Shown here one piece after another: positions 26,431-35,595 of a stretch of 37,610 nt of DNA. Each line of letters begins with the position of its first letter. Within the stretch, counting starts at the first letter, position 1. The stretch comes from JACCZZ01 sp044227805. Lineage in GTDB: Bacteria > Bacteroidota > Bacteroidia > Chitinophagales > UBA10324. Below the pieces are notes generated by a model. It had not been told where the DNA came from, did no database searches, and was given only the letters and a program-made list of their open reading frames with translations. The position numbers and the translations under genes are program-made. The DNA lies in the NCBI GenBank assembly GCA_044227805.1, contig JBGAWA010000026.1, positions 1-37,610 of the forward strand, given 5' to 3'.

Positions 26431-26871
26431 TTACGCTGCCACAGTTTTGTTACTTCCTCTTTCCATCATCCACCCGATAACGGCACCGATCACTGCGCCA
26501 AAGAGGGCATTGACCACCACATCAACAATTATCAGGGTTCCATCGTACATATTCATGGTGGAATACATAAAAAGGTCAAAAGAAGTTTGTATGAGAAAGG
26601 CAAGTGTGCCACCGATTACGGCTCCTTTCATGATACCCACCATATTAGACCAGGAGCAGACCATGGCGATAGCCAATGTCCAGCCAAAATTGGCAATAAA
26701 GATCAAAACAAGCATGGATGCGGCAGGGTTTTCCATGTCTTTCATCAACCCATCATACTGGATCGTGTGCGCTGTATAGAATGGCATCAACAGGTTTCCG
26801 AAAATGAGCCATCCGAGTAGGAATGCGGCCACTGCACCGGCCAGGGCAGCAAGCAATGTCTTTGTGTTCAT
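26431..26871 (-). CDS. Small four-helix membrane protein
   Basis: Inner-membrane protein of 146 residues with four hydrophobic segments (LLAALAGAVAAFLLGWLIF, ASMLVLIFIANFGWTLAIAM, GAVIGGTLAFLIQTSFDLFM, LFGAVIGAVIGWMM). It looks like uncharacterised small membrane proteins found in Bacteroidota. DUF1761-type proteins are a possible relation, but I am not certain. No functional motif is visible. An open frame on the opposite strand covers it, but that frame has no family features. Confidence 0.75.
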   Translation of the reverse strand: MNTKTLLAALAGAVAAFLLGWLIFGNLLMPFYTAHTIQYDGLMKDMENPAASMLVLIFIANFGWTLAIAMVCSWSNMVGIMKGAVIGGTLAFLIQTSFDLFMYSTMNMYDGTLIIVDVVVNALFGAVIGAVIGWMMERGSNKTVAA

Positions 26872-27121
26872 GAGTGCTGAGTTTAAGGGTTAAAAAAAAC
26901 TGATGGAAGATAATGTATATTTAATATTTTAACATTATTTACCAGGTTAACTTATGCACATCGGCAGCAGTGGTCCTGCCGGAGCCGACAGCCTTTCCTG
27001 AGATGCAGCACAATGCGACTTTTCAACCCGTATTATTTATAAGAAGTATCACACTTTGCTACGACGGAGCACTGCTACGGTTTAATAGAATACCTTATAA
27101 CCAAATCAATTACTGCAGGCT

Positions 27122-27544
27122 TCATTTGCCAGGATACATTTTCTGAATATGCCTGATATGACTGGCAATCATTTTTTGCAGGATCCCTATATTGATATCA
27201 GCAAGCTGTTTGATGTAGATGCATCCCTTTTCCGTTTTATGCTTCCCCAATTGCTCCAGCAACTCCTCCCGCTTTTCAAATTGCCCGGAAAGATAAATGG
27301 TTAAAGCGGCAGCCCTCGGTGAAAATGCAAGCAGTGGACTATCGCCTTCCCTGCCGCTCTCATATTTATAGTGATAACTTCCAAAACCGATGATAGACGG
27401 GCCCCAGAGTTTCGGCTCCATGCCGGTTGACTTCTTAAAAAGCTCTACCAGTGCGAAGCTGTCCTTGCGCTTGGTCTCCGATTTAATTGCATTGATGAAG
27501 GCTGTTACGCTTACCGTAGTCGCTATGGTTTTATTCTTCGCCAT
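27122..27544 (-). CDS. DUF1801 domain protein (YdhG-like)
   Basis: A 140-residue cytoplasmic protein of the DUF1801 fold. Visible features are the VTAFINAI start, LVELFKKSTGMEPKLWGPSIIGFGSYHYKY and the AAALTIYLSG strand, followed by a Lys-rich helix with CIYIKQLADINIGILQKMI. Members are small, single-domain and of unknown function. The gene is monocistronic by spacing. Confidence 0.88.
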   Translation of the reverse strand: MAKNKTIATTVSVTAFINAIKSETKRKDSFALVELFKKSTGMEPKLWGPSIIGFGSYHYKYESGREGDSPLLAFSPRAAALTIYLSGQFEKREELLEQLGKHKTEKGCIYIKQLADINIGILQKMIASHIRHIQKMYPGK

Positions 27545-27844
27545 TGGTGTAAATCATTTTGGGTTGCTGCCTGACCAAGCTACAAATATTCATGCAATCA
27601 TTGTGAGCTGCGCCAGGTTGCCGCTGACAGAAATTTTATTTTTTGAACTGAACCCGGATTTTTTAAAATGAAGAATACCATGTCGCCACGTCGCTGCACA
27701 GCCAATGTCTTGCTCATTTTTTTCAAAAAGAAAAAGCTTCACAAGTCCGGGCAGCGCCACGCAGGGAGTTTATGCGTTGCTGTTTTGACCTGCAAAATGC
27801 GGATTGAATTCATCTCAGCAAGCTCACCACCTGCACTACCGGTT
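27545..27844. other. Spacer with repeat
   Basis: About 300 bases between the DUF1801 and methyltransferase-like genes. The only structure I can support is the inverted copy of the intergenic repeat at 27653-27697. Open frames here have no family features. Confidence 0.4.
27653..27697 (-). repeat. Intergenic repeat, copy 3 (inverted, longer)
   Basis: On the minus strand it begins GCAGCGA-n-GTGGC and ends AAAAATCCGGG, the same ends as the other copies, but about eight bases are added in the middle. The 15-mer AAAAATCCGGGTTCA at its end is identical to positions 87-101. Confidence 0.45.
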
Positions 27845-28336
27845 TCAAAGCCACCTTCGTACTCTTCGCTGATAGTCACCATACTGCACTCCGAAATCTT
27901 TCGAAAGCCGAGGCTCTTCATAAAAAATGATAAAAGCATTGAAAGCTCCGAAAATGATGCATGAATAGATCCCCAGGCTGGCCGACCTAAAGAAGATGGC
28001 TTCTCCCCATAAAATTAACATCACACCCACATACATTGGATTGCGGGAATACTGGTACAGTCCACTTACGATGAGTCGCCTGGCCGGATCAAGGGGAGAA
28101 AGCGTACCTCTTCCCTTAACGGCAAAGCTTACGATGCAGACCAGCATGACAACCAGGCCGGCAAGTGAAACAGTTGTGCCTGCATAATGATGAAAACCAA
28201 GGTGCGGGGTAAACGTGTCATTCAACAAATTCCTAACAAGGAGCATGGGCAGTAAGCCCGCGACAATTCCCGGCTGAAGAACGGTAAAGATCAAATTCGA
28301 GAGGAATAATGAAAACAGTGTGCGCTCCTTCTGCAT
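27845..28336 (-). CDS. Isoprenylcysteine methyltransferase-like membrane protein
   Basis: A 163-residue inner-membrane protein of the ICMT/PEMT superfamily. These enzymes use S-adenosylmethionine to methylate lipids, prenylated groups or thiols. The signature GLYQYSRNPMYVG sits before the last helices, and EEPRLSKDFGVQYGDYQRRVRRW forms the cofactor-binding tail. There are about four hydrophobic segments. The substrate in bacteria is generally unknown. It is divergent from the L,D-transpeptidase gene. Confidence 0.88.
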   Translation of the reverse strand: MQKERTLFSLFLSNLIFTVLQPGIVAGLLPMLLVRNLLNDTFTPHLGFHHYAGTTVSLAGLVVMLVCIVSFAVKGRGTLSPLDPARRLIVSGLYQYSRNPMYVGVMLILWGEAIFFRSASLGIYSCIIFGAFNAFIIFYEEPRLSKDFGVQYGDYQRRVRRWL

Positions 28337-28516
28337 GATGAATCAAGTCAGCAGGCTGCTTGTTACACCTGCCTGTCTGTTGTAAGATGAAATATACACC
28401 CTGATCTTTCAATTGAAAAATCCAGGCAAAACAAAACATCATCAGCGGCGGAATCAAAACGGACTCACATGTAAGGGTTCATCCGTATTTTTACCGGTCA
28501 ATTAATCTTCCCGACT

Positions 28517-30202
28517 ATGATGTATACCCGAACAGCTTTGACATGGATAGTAATTACGATGCTAATAATTTATGGATGTGGCGTGGGATCAGGTGAGCAA
28601 TCTGCAACAGACAGGCAGCATCAGCCTGACAGTTCCTGGATTGAGCCGGCGAGCATCAATAACCTCTTCCTTGATAGCCTGGCCATTTCCCGGTTTTTAG
28701 CTGCTCATCCTGAATTCAGAGATCAAAACGATCAGGTTTGGAAGTTTTACCAACCACGCAACTACCAGTTCGCATGGTTTAACAACGATGGGATAGCTGA
28801 GCAGGCTGCCAACTTCATGAATATGCTGATGAACTATCGTGAAGAAGGTATCACCGATTCCACGGTCTTTAATCCCCGTCTTAAATTGCTCTATGATTCA
28901 TTGTCGGCCGGCAGTTACGTCATACAGGGTGTTGACCCGGTGATCACGGAAACAGAGTTGCTGCTGTCCGCCTCCTTTTTTAAGTATGCCCAGGAAATAT
29001 GGGGAGGCATTGGCGAGAAAGAGCTGAAGGACTTCGATTGGTTCATTAAACGCAAGAGGTTGCCCTATGTGGCCATGCTTGATTCCATGCTGTCGAACCC
29101 TCAGTATTTCGCACAGCAAAAAACGGTGTACCGCCAGTATGATTTATTGAAAGCCCAGCTCAGGCAATATTATTCATTAGAGAAGATGGGAGGCTGGCAG
29201 GCAATTGTGGCAGACAAGAAATCGTATAAACCAGGCGATTCTTCATTGATCATCCGCGATATCCGCTTGCGGCTCTTTCTATTAGGAGATTTGACTTCAC
29301 CGGATACGCTGAGTCCGCAGTATGATATTCCGCTGGAAACGGCGGTTAAGAATTTCCAGGAGCGCCACGGACTCGCCGTGGATGGGGTGATTGGCAATGC
29401 AATGATAGAAGCGCTGAATATTCCCGTCGGAAAACGCATTCAACAGATTATTGTCAATATGGAGCGCAGCCGCTGGGTGCCGGCGAAGCTGGAAGGAGAT
29501 TACCTGGCTGTGAATATTCCGGAATTCAAACTGCATGTGTATGAACATGACTCCATGATGTGGGAATGTAATGTGGTGGTAGGCTCCATCACCAATCAAA
29601 CGGTGATTTTTAATGATAACATGCGGTATGTTGTGTTTAGTCCTTACTGGAATATTCCATCCAGCATTATAGCGAAGGAAATACTGCCCGCGGCGAAACG
29701 AAATGCAAATTATATTTCAAGTCATAACATGGAAGTGGTGGCGGGCGGAAAGGTGATCAGTCCTTCCTCTGTCAACTGGAGCAATTATTCCGGCTATGGC
29801 TTCCCGTATGCCATACGGCAAAAACCCGGACCGAATAATTCGCTGGGCCGTGTGAAGTTTCTCTTTCCCAACAACTACTCGATCTATCTGCATGATACAC
29901 CCGCCAAGAGCCTGTTCAATGAACCTGCCCGTGCTTTCAGTCATGGATGTATAAGAGTGGGTGAGCCGGTGAAGCTGGCGGAATACCTGCTGCGAAACGA
30001 TTCGCTGTGGACGCCGGAAAAAATTTCTGCGGCGATGAACAGCGAAAAGGAAACAACCGTCACGCTGAAGACACCGGTGCCGGTATTCATCGCCTACTTT
30101 ACTGCCTGGGTGGATCGCAAGGGAAGGTTAAATTTCCGAAAGGATATTTATGGCCATGATGCAAGGCTGGCCAAAGTGCTGTTTAACAATCCCGATTTAT
30201 AA
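28517..30202 (+). CDS. L,D-transpeptidase (YcbB-like lipoprotein)
   Basis: Envelope enzyme of 561 residues that forms 3-3 cross-links in peptidoglycan or attaches proteins to it. The N-terminus has a short hydrophobic signal and a lipobox-like IYGC, with Cys21 as probable lipid site. A helical scaffold follows. A peptidoglycan-binding repeat lies near 265-300 (LETAVKNFQERHGLAVDGVIG), and the YkuD catalytic domain follows with FSHGCIRV, where Cys478 is the nucleophile, preceded by the conserved His in IYLHDTP. The order scaffold, PG-binding, YkuD is that of the YcbB/LdtD group. The ATG is doubled and the first is taken. Confidence 0.9.
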   Translation: MMYTRTALTWIVITMLIIYGCGVGSGEQSATDRQHQPDSSWIEPASINNLFLDSLAISRFLAAHPEFRDQNDQVWKFYQPRNYQFAWFNNDGIAEQAANFMNMLMNYREEGITDSTVFNPRLKLLYDSLSAGSYVIQGVDPVITETELLLSASFFKYAQEIWGGIGEKELKDFDWFIKRKRLPYVAMLDSMLSNPQYFAQQKTVYRQYDLLKAQLRQYYSLEKMGGWQAIVADKKSYKPGDSSLIIRDIRLRLFLLGDLTSPDTLSPQYDIPLETAVKNFQERHGLAVDGVIGNAMIEALNIPVGKRIQQIIVNMERSRWVPAKLEGDYLAVNIPEFKLHVYEHDSMMWECNVVVGSITNQTVIFNDNMRYVVFSPYWNIPSSIIAKEILPAAKRNANYISSHNMEVVAGGKVISPSSVNWSNYSGYGFPYAIRQKPGPNNSLGRVKFLFPNNYSIYLHDTPAKSLFNEPARAFSHGCIRVGEPVKLAEYLLRNDSLWTPEKISAAMNSEKETTVTLKTPVPVFIAYFTAWVDRKGRLNFRKDIYGHDARLAKVLFNNPDL

Positions 30203-30217
30203 TATCATACCGGTGAC

Positions 30218-31342
30218 TCAATAATTAATTACCTGCTGTTCAATGGTCGCCGGCAGTTCACGATATTCATACTGTTGATTCCGAAGCCGTGGCTCGAAGC
30301 CTGCTTCACGGATGGCCTCTTGAATGCCATTGGCCGTAAAGCGGTGCGGCGCGCCTGCTGCACTCACCACATTTTCTTCAATCATGATAGAACCGAAATC
30401 ATTGGCTCCGGCATGCAGGCAGATTTCCGCAATGTCCTTTCCCACGGTGAGCCAGGAGGCCTGGATATTTTTGATGTTTGGCAACATGATACGGCTCATG
30501 GCAATCATTCGAATGTATTCATCACCGTTCACGCTGTTCCGTACGCCGCGAATCCTTCTCAATAATGTGCCTTCATCCTGGAAAGGCCAGGGGATAAAGG
30601 CAATAAATCCATTCGCGTCAGCGGGCTTTTCTGATTGCACTTGCCGCAGCCATACGAGGTGTTCAAATCGCTCATAGAGTGTTTCCACATGTCCCAGCAT
30701 CATGGTCGCGGAAGTGGTGAGTCCTAGTTGATGTGCGGCACGCATCACATTCAGCCATTCCTGTCCGCTGCATTTGCCTTTGGAAATCAACCGGCGGACA
30801 CGGTCGTTTAGAATTTCCGCTCCTGCACCCGGCAACGAATCCAGCCCGGCGTCCATCAGCGCTTTCAGCACTTCCGTATGCGTTGACTTTTCAAGTTTGG
30901 TGATGTGCGCAATTTCCGGCGGGCCGAGCGAATGAAGTTTTAAACCCGGGTAAAGCGATTTCAGTTCTTTGAAGAGCTGTACATAATAGCTTAACCCCAA
31001 ATCAGGATGATGACCTCCCTGTAGCAGCAGCTGTTCACCGCCCAAACGGTACGTTTCATCAATCTTCTGTTTGTACTGATCAATCGTGGTGATGTATGCA
31101 TCCGGTGCACCGGGTTTGCGGAAGAAGTTACAGAACTTACAGTTGGCTATGCAAACATTGGTGGTGTTCACATTTCTGTCTATTATCCAGGTCACCACCT
31201 TTTCCGGCTTCTGCTTCATGCGCAGTGCATGCGCCACGGCCATCAGCTCCGCCGTTGGCACCGTTTCAAATAAATGCATTCCTTCTTCTATCGAAAGAAA
31301 CTCAAATTGCAGCGCACGTTCTATGAGTTGGCCTGTAAGCAT
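30218..31342 (-). CDS. mqnC: Cyclic dehypoxanthine futalosine synthase
   Basis: Radical-SAM enzyme of the futalosine route to menaquinone; it closes dehypoxanthinylfutalosine to the cyclic form. The 4Fe-4S motif is TNVCIANCKFC (Cys64, Cys68, Cys71). QGGHHPDLGLSYY and SLPGAGAEILNDRVR are characteristic of MqnC rather than MqnE. The 374-residue length from the ATG at 31342 matches MqnC. An ATG 36 bases upstream would add 12 unrelated residues, and a good -7 promoter box lies between the two codons, which supports the downstream start. The other mqn genes are not in this window. Confidence 0.87.
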   Translation of the reverse strand: MLTGQLIERALQFEFLSIEEGMHLFETVPTAELMAVAHALRMKQKPEKVVTWIIDRNVNTTNVCIANCKFCNFFRKPGAPDAYITTIDQYKQKIDETYRLGGEQLLLQGGHHPDLGLSYYVQLFKELKSLYPGLKLHSLGPPEIAHITKLEKSTHTEVLKALMDAGLDSLPGAGAEILNDRVRRLISKGKCSGQEWLNVMRAAHQLGLTTSATMMLGHVETLYERFEHLVWLRQVQSEKPADANGFIAFIPWPFQDEGTLLRRIRGVRNSVNGDEYIRMIAMSRIMLPNIKNIQASWLTVGKDIAEICLHAGANDFGSIMIEENVVSAAGAPHRFTANGIQEAIREAGFEPRLRNQQYEYRELPATIEQQVINY

Positions 31343-31352
31343 GATGGAAGAA

Positions 31353-31360
31353 CAAAGATA
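31353..31360 (-). promoter_or_regulatory. Probable -7 promoter element of mqnC
   Basis: On the minus strand TATCTTTG matches TAnnTTTG and ends 11 nt before the ATG at 31342. The transcript would begin only a few bases before the start codon. No -33 TTG at 19-nt spacing is seen. Confidence 0.5.
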
Positions 31361-31685
31361 GAAGGGAAAAGTTGACATGGTGTATTCCTGCGCGCAGGTG
31401 AACAGGTTCTTCCTACGCGGTATCCAGAAAACCGGCTGCCGGCTACGTGACTTTCAACACGGATTTTTTATTGATACTATTTTCTCTATAACAAGATTGC
31501 TCTGCAAAGTGAGGGTGCAGCGGTCTTTCGTTACTATTACCTTCGCGGGCAGAGGATAAATTTTAGATTAATTGGAAACACCATTCGACTCTGATCAGGG
31601 TGACAGTGATAATTTGCTGATCGGAATCGAAACATATTTCATTGGGTGATCCGGAAACTTGTCAAACACCCGTCATCGTATCTGC

Positions 31686-31716
31686 ATTGGACATTACTCT
31701 CTAATGTGTATTTTTG
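31686..31716 (+). promoter_or_regulatory. Promoter of the M16 peptidase gene
   Basis: ATTG (31686-31689) and TATTTTTG (31709-31716) are separated by exactly 19 nt, the Bacteroidota primary-sigma arrangement (TTTG, 19 nt, TAnnTTTG). The ATG of the M16 gene is 18 nt downstream. This is the best promoter match in the window. Confidence 0.7.
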
Positions 31717-31733
31717 ACACTTAACCGAACAGC

Positions 31734-32972
31734 ATGATAGCGTTTAAAAAGAGCACACTTAAAAACGGGCTGAAGATAATTGTACATGAAGATTCCTCTA
31801 CGCCGCTTGCCGCCGTCAACTTGCTATATAATGTCGGTTCAAGGGACGAGACGCCGGATCAGACCGGTTTTGCGCACTTGTTTGAACACCTGATGTTTGG
31901 CGGATCGCGCAACATCCCGGTTTTTGATGAGCCTTTACAAAAAGCAAGCGGCGAAAACAATGCTTTCACTTCCACGGATATCACCAATTATTATGAGACG
32001 CTGCCTGCGCATAATCTTGAAACAGCGCTGTGGCTGGAGTCTGACCGGATGAATGAGCTTGCCTTCAGCGAACATTCGCTGGATGTGCAGCGAAAAGTGG
32101 TGTGTGAAGAATTTAAAGAACATTACATCAACCAGCCTTATGGTGATGTGTGGCATAAGCTCCGTGAACTTTCTTACAGCACTCATCCATACCAATGGCC
32201 CACCATCGGCAAAAAACTGGCACACATTGAAGAAGCAAAACTCAGCGATGTGAAATCTTTTTTTTACAAACATTATCGCCCGGATAATGCGATACTCGTG
32301 GTAGCCGGATTTGTGAAGGCGGAGGAGATTTTCACTTTGGCGGAAAAATGGTTTGGCGATATTCCGGCAGGCCATAAGCCACCAAGAAATATCCCGCAAG
32401 AACCTCCGCAAAGAGGTTTGAAAAGCTTAACGATAGAAGCGGATGTGCCCCTGGATGCTATCTACAAAACCTGGCACATGCCGGCACGTATGGATGCGCG
32501 CTACTATGCTGCCGATCTCATCACCGATGTTTTATCAGGGGGGAAATCAAGCAGGTTGTATCAGTCATTGGTGAAAGAGAAAAAATTGTTTTCCGAAGTC
32601 AATGCTTACCAGACCGGTTCCATAGATCCCGGGTTGATTGTGGTGGAAGGGAAACTGGTGAAGGGAGTGAAAATGGATCAGGCAGAAAACGCAATTGATG
32701 AAGAGATCAGCAAGATGGCCGGCGGACTTATTGACGAAACGGAACTGACGAAAGTGAAAAACAGGGTGGAAGCGCAGATTATTTTTTCGGAGACAGAGTT
32801 ATTAAATAAAGCCATGAACCTCGCTTACTACGAATTGCTCGGTGATGCCAACCTGGTAAATGACGAAGCGGATCATTACCTCAACACCTCCGCTGCCGAT
32901 ATTCAAAAACAGGCGCAGGATATTTTTACAGCCGATAACTGTTCTGTGCTATACTATCATTCGAAAAACTGA
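31734..32972 (+). CDS. M16-family zinc metallopeptidase, catalytic subunit
   Basis: M16B (processing-peptidase type) protein of 412 residues. The inverted zinc motif HLFEH (His48, Glu51, His52) is intact, and the third ligand is a Glu in KVVCEEFKEH (about 125-126). The second half has the inactive-domain fold (ITDVLSGGKSSRLYQSL) but lacks the Arg...Tyr pair that helps bind substrate. There is no signal peptide, so this copy looks cytoplasmic. In this phylum the zinc-bearing protein usually pairs with a zinc-less partner; the partner is probably the gene at 35866-37188. A strong promoter stands directly upstream. Confidence 0.93.
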   Translation: MIAFKKSTLKNGLKIIVHEDSSTPLAAVNLLYNVGSRDETPDQTGFAHLFEHLMFGGSRNIPVFDEPLQKASGENNAFTSTDITNYYETLPAHNLETALWLESDRMNELAFSEHSLDVQRKVVCEEFKEHYINQPYGDVWHKLRELSYSTHPYQWPTIGKKLAHIEEAKLSDVKSFFYKHYRPDNAILVVAGFVKAEEIFTLAEKWFGDIPAGHKPPRNIPQEPPQRGLKSLTIEADVPLDAIYKTWHMPARMDARYYAADLITDVLSGGKSSRLYQSLVKEKKLFSEVNAYQTGSIDPGLIVVEGKLVKGVKMDQAENAIDEEISKMAGGLIDETELTKVKNRVEAQIIFSETELLNKAMNLAYYELLGDANLVNDEADHYLNTSAADIQKQAQDIFTADNCSVLYYHSKN

Positions 32973-33089
32973 TATCCTGTTCAGTGGTTGAGCACATTGC
33001 CATCTGAAAGCGAATACGAATCGCTGCATCATTAATTCCGTAATTTAGCTACTCTATTTTCCGGTTACTCCTCAAAAATGTAATGAATC

Positions 33090-34901
33090 ATGAAAAAATT
33101 AATTCTACTCCTGCTGATAACCCTCGTTTGTAATTCCATAAAAGTTTATGCGCAGAATCTCCCGCACTGGATTACAGAGGAAGAACGCAGCCTCCTTCCT
33201 ACCTATCTCATCAATACCGAAGGCCTACGGGATGTTAATCCGCCTGCGTTCCTGCCAAGAACAGCGGCCGAATGGGAAGAAATACAAGGATTGGTCATCA
33301 CCTGGACAAGCTACACTTCGATATTAAAACCCATTGTAGCGGCAGCACAGCTGGAATGCAAGGTTTATATCGTCTGCTCCGATTCGAACAGTGTAAAAAA
33401 CACACTCACTTCAGCCGGCATACCATTGACCAACATCAAATTTGTGATAAAACCATTTGACTCTGTTTGGTGCCGTGACTATGGTCCCTGGAATATTTAT
33501 AAAGATGATGTAACACAACTGTCGCTGATAGACTGGATTTATAACCGTCCGCGTCCCAAAGATGATGTGATTCCCGGAGCCCTGGCTACTGCCATCGGTT
33601 TGCCAATTTATCAAACGACCGTGGCCCCTTATGACCTCGTGCATACAGGAGGTAATTTCATGGTGGATGGCCATAATACCGCTTTCTCCTCCAAGCTCAT
33701 TCTGACAGACAATGGGCCGGGCAATGATTTTAATGCATCGGTAAAATCAGTAGCGGACATTGATACGATCCTTAAGAAATACATGGGCATCAACCGCTAT
33801 GTGCTGATGGAAACACTGCCATACGATGAAATACATCACATTGATATGCACATGAAACTGCTGGATGAAGAAACATTGCTGATTGGAGAGTTTCCGGCAG
33901 GCGTGGCAGACGGCCCGCAGATTGAAGCGAACATTCAATACATCCAGGACAACTATCTCAACTGTTATGGAAGACCGTATAAAATTGTACGTATTCCGAT
34001 GCCACCAAGCACAACCGGCAAATATGTTCCGCAAACTTATTACCGCACCTATACCAATTCGGTGATCGTGAATAAAACGGTAATCGTTCCGACTTACCGG
34101 CAGGAATATGACACCACTGCCATCCGTATCTATAAAGAAAATATGCCGGGCTATAAAATTGTATCCATTGATTGCGACGATGGCGGGGCTCCTATTATCT
34201 CCGCTTTGGGTGCTGTGCATTGCATCACCAAAGAAATTTCGGCAGGTGATCCTATATGGATTTCGCATGCACCCTTGCAGGAAAAAGCCATATCCGCAAG
34301 CCCGATTCTGGTAGAAGCCAAAATCAAAACTCCGTCAGGTGTGAGTGATGCTTCCGTGTTTTGGTCGGTGGACACTACCGTTGGATATACAGAAGTACCC
34401 ATGACAGCGGCGGTCAACGACACCTTCTATGCTTACCTGCCGGCGCAAACAGCGGCAACTAAAGTTTTTTATTACATCCATGCATCCTCCAACAGCGGAA
34501 GAAGCATCAGCAAACCCATGACTGCACCAGCGGGTTACTGGGAATTTGCTGTAACGAAAAAACGCAACTATGGCAATCCAACGATTTTCCCAATCCCGGA
34601 ATATTTCAATCAGCTCAAGGCAGAAGAATCGGAGGCAGCAGCACCGGTATTGTATGACCCTTATCCGAATCCTGCTTCCGGAAGGGTAACCATCGGTGTA
34701 ACATTGCCGGCTGATATGACCTGCAAGGTGATCATAAAAGATGTGCTGGGGAAAAGTGTGGCCGTGCTGTCGGAAGGCAATTTATCGGCGGGCAACCACC
34801 GGTTTGAGTTTACGGCTGGCAATGCGCCTGCTGGAATTTACTTCGTGGAATTATTGGCGGCGAACGAGTTGTTCACCAAAAAATTTATCCTGTACCACTA
34901 A
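33090..34901 (+). CDS. Secreted peptidylarginine-deiminase-like protein (PPAD-like), T9SS cargo
   Basis: Exported 603-residue member of the agmatine-deiminase/PAD fold, very like the Porphyromonas gingivalis enzyme PPAD, which turns C-terminal arginine of peptides into citrulline. There is a signal peptide (1-21). The catalytic set is visible: Asp130 in WCRDYGPW, His250 and Asp252 in HHIDMH, Asn323 in TYTNSVIVN, and the nucleophile Cys378 in GAVHCITK. In PPAD these are Asp130, His236, Asp238, Asn297 and Cys351. Arg153 and Arg155 in YNRPRPKDD match PPAD Arg152/Arg154, which hold the peptide C-terminus. Residues ~390-500 look Ig-like, and the last ~80 form a type A T9SS sorting domain (DPYPNPASGRV to KKFILYH). 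An agmatine deiminase is the alternative, but export and the Arg pair favour a PAD. Confidence 0.88.
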   Translation: MKKLILLLLITLVCNSIKVYAQNLPHWITEEERSLLPTYLINTEGLRDVNPPAFLPRTAAEWEEIQGLVITWTSYTSILKPIVAAAQLECKVYIVCSDSNSVKNTLTSAGIPLTNIKFVIKPFDSVWCRDYGPWNIYKDDVTQLSLIDWIYNRPRPKDDVIPGALATAIGLPIYQTTVAPYDLVHTGGNFMVDGHNTAFSSKLILTDNGPGNDFNASVKSVADIDTILKKYMGINRYVLMETLPYDEIHHIDMHMKLLDEETLLIGEFPAGVADGPQIEANIQYIQDNYLNCYGRPYKIVRIPMPPSTTGKYVPQTYYRTYTNSVIVNKTVIVPTYRQEYDTTAIRIYKENMPGYKIVSIDCDDGGAPIISALGAVHCITKEISAGDPIWISHAPLQEKAISASPILVEAKIKTPSGVSDASVFWSVDTTVGYTEVPMTAAVNDTFYAYLPAQTAATKVFYYIHASSNSGRSISKPMTAPAGYWEFAVTKKRNYGNPTIFPIPEYFNQLKAEESEAAAPVLYDPYPNPASGRVTIGVTLPADMTCKVIIKDVLGKSVAVLSEGNLSAGNHRFEFTAGNAPAGIYFVELLAANELFTKKFILYH

Positions 34902-34929
34902 TGATCGTAGCATACCCTGCTGCAGCGTT

Positions 34930-35595
34930 TTAGTGCTGATCACGGTACCACTTGTTGTATTCCTGAATGATGTTCAGTATGTCTGCGGCGCGATAGCTTT
35001 TCAACGCCTGCCTCACCCGGCCGGATAGTTCTTTGTCATCCGCCAGCAACCTGCTCATTTCTTCAGCAAAATGATCATTGCCAGGTACACGGAAAGGAAG
35101 TTCATCTCCCGTCTTCAGATAAAATACCTGTTCATGAAATTTTTCATCATTCACCGTAATGGGCCGTTGTTTTTTGCCTTCCGGCAGCGTGCCACTTAAC
35201 GGCAGGCTGTACCAGGCATACAGATTTATCCTGCCTGATTCCATTCTTCTGAAAAATGAAGGTGCCGCATCCCTCGTGGATTCCGTCAGCAGCGATTCAT
35301 AAACACGATCCTTCACACGATAGCCTCTCGCATCAGCCGGTATCATGGTTTTGATGGCCGACACCGGCGGATTGTCAACAGCATATTTCAACAGCATTTG
35401 ATTGTCTATCTGGTTGGACAGATAGATAAACCCCCTCACGGTATCGCCCTGCAGGGAGATATACCAACCGGGAAACCATTTTTGAATGCCCGGGTTAACA
35501 AGGTGAAGCTGTTCATCAGGAGTAATCTGTGAAAAGGCTACCGGTGTGCCGCAAAAAAATATCGGTAGCAGAAAAAGAAAAAAGGATTTTGACAT
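34930..35595 (-). CDS. Exported protein of unknown function
   Basis: A 221-residue exported protein. The frame opens at 35766, but the ATG at 35595 begins a proper signal peptide (SKSFFLFLLPIFFCGTPVAFSQ) and is preferred. The mature part has a strand pattern GWYISLQGDTVRGFIYL, then IPADARGYRVKDRVYESLL, which resembles small Bacteroidota proteins with a G-D-T-x-x-G motif of unknown role. The C-terminus is helical (RVRQALKSYRAADILNIIQEYNKW). It is convergent with the deiminase gene and divergent from the second M16 gene. Confidence 0.75.
   Translation of the reverse strand: MSKSFFLFLLPIFFCGTPVAFSQITPDEQLHLVNPGIQKWFPGWYISLQGDTVRGFIYLSNQIDNQMLLKYAVDNPPVSAIKTMIPADARGYRVKDRVYESLLTESTRDAAPSFFRRMESGRINLYAWYSLPLSGTLPEGKKQRPITVNDEKFHEQVFYLKTGDELPFRVPGNDHFAEEMSRLLADDKELSGRVRQALKSYRAADILNIIQEYNKWYRDQH

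Larger units (their letters stand above)
31343..31733. other. Divergent intergenic region, mqnC to M16 gene
   Basis: About 390 bases holding promoter-like elements for both flanking genes at its edges (31353-31360 on the minus strand and 31686-31716 on the plus strand). The middle has no reading frame or hairpin I can support. Confidence 0.5.

Noticed and set aside
26174..26779. 201-codon open frame on the + strand
   Set aside because: It overlaps the membrane-protein gene on the minus strand, has no family features and reads as the antisense of hydrophobic helices.
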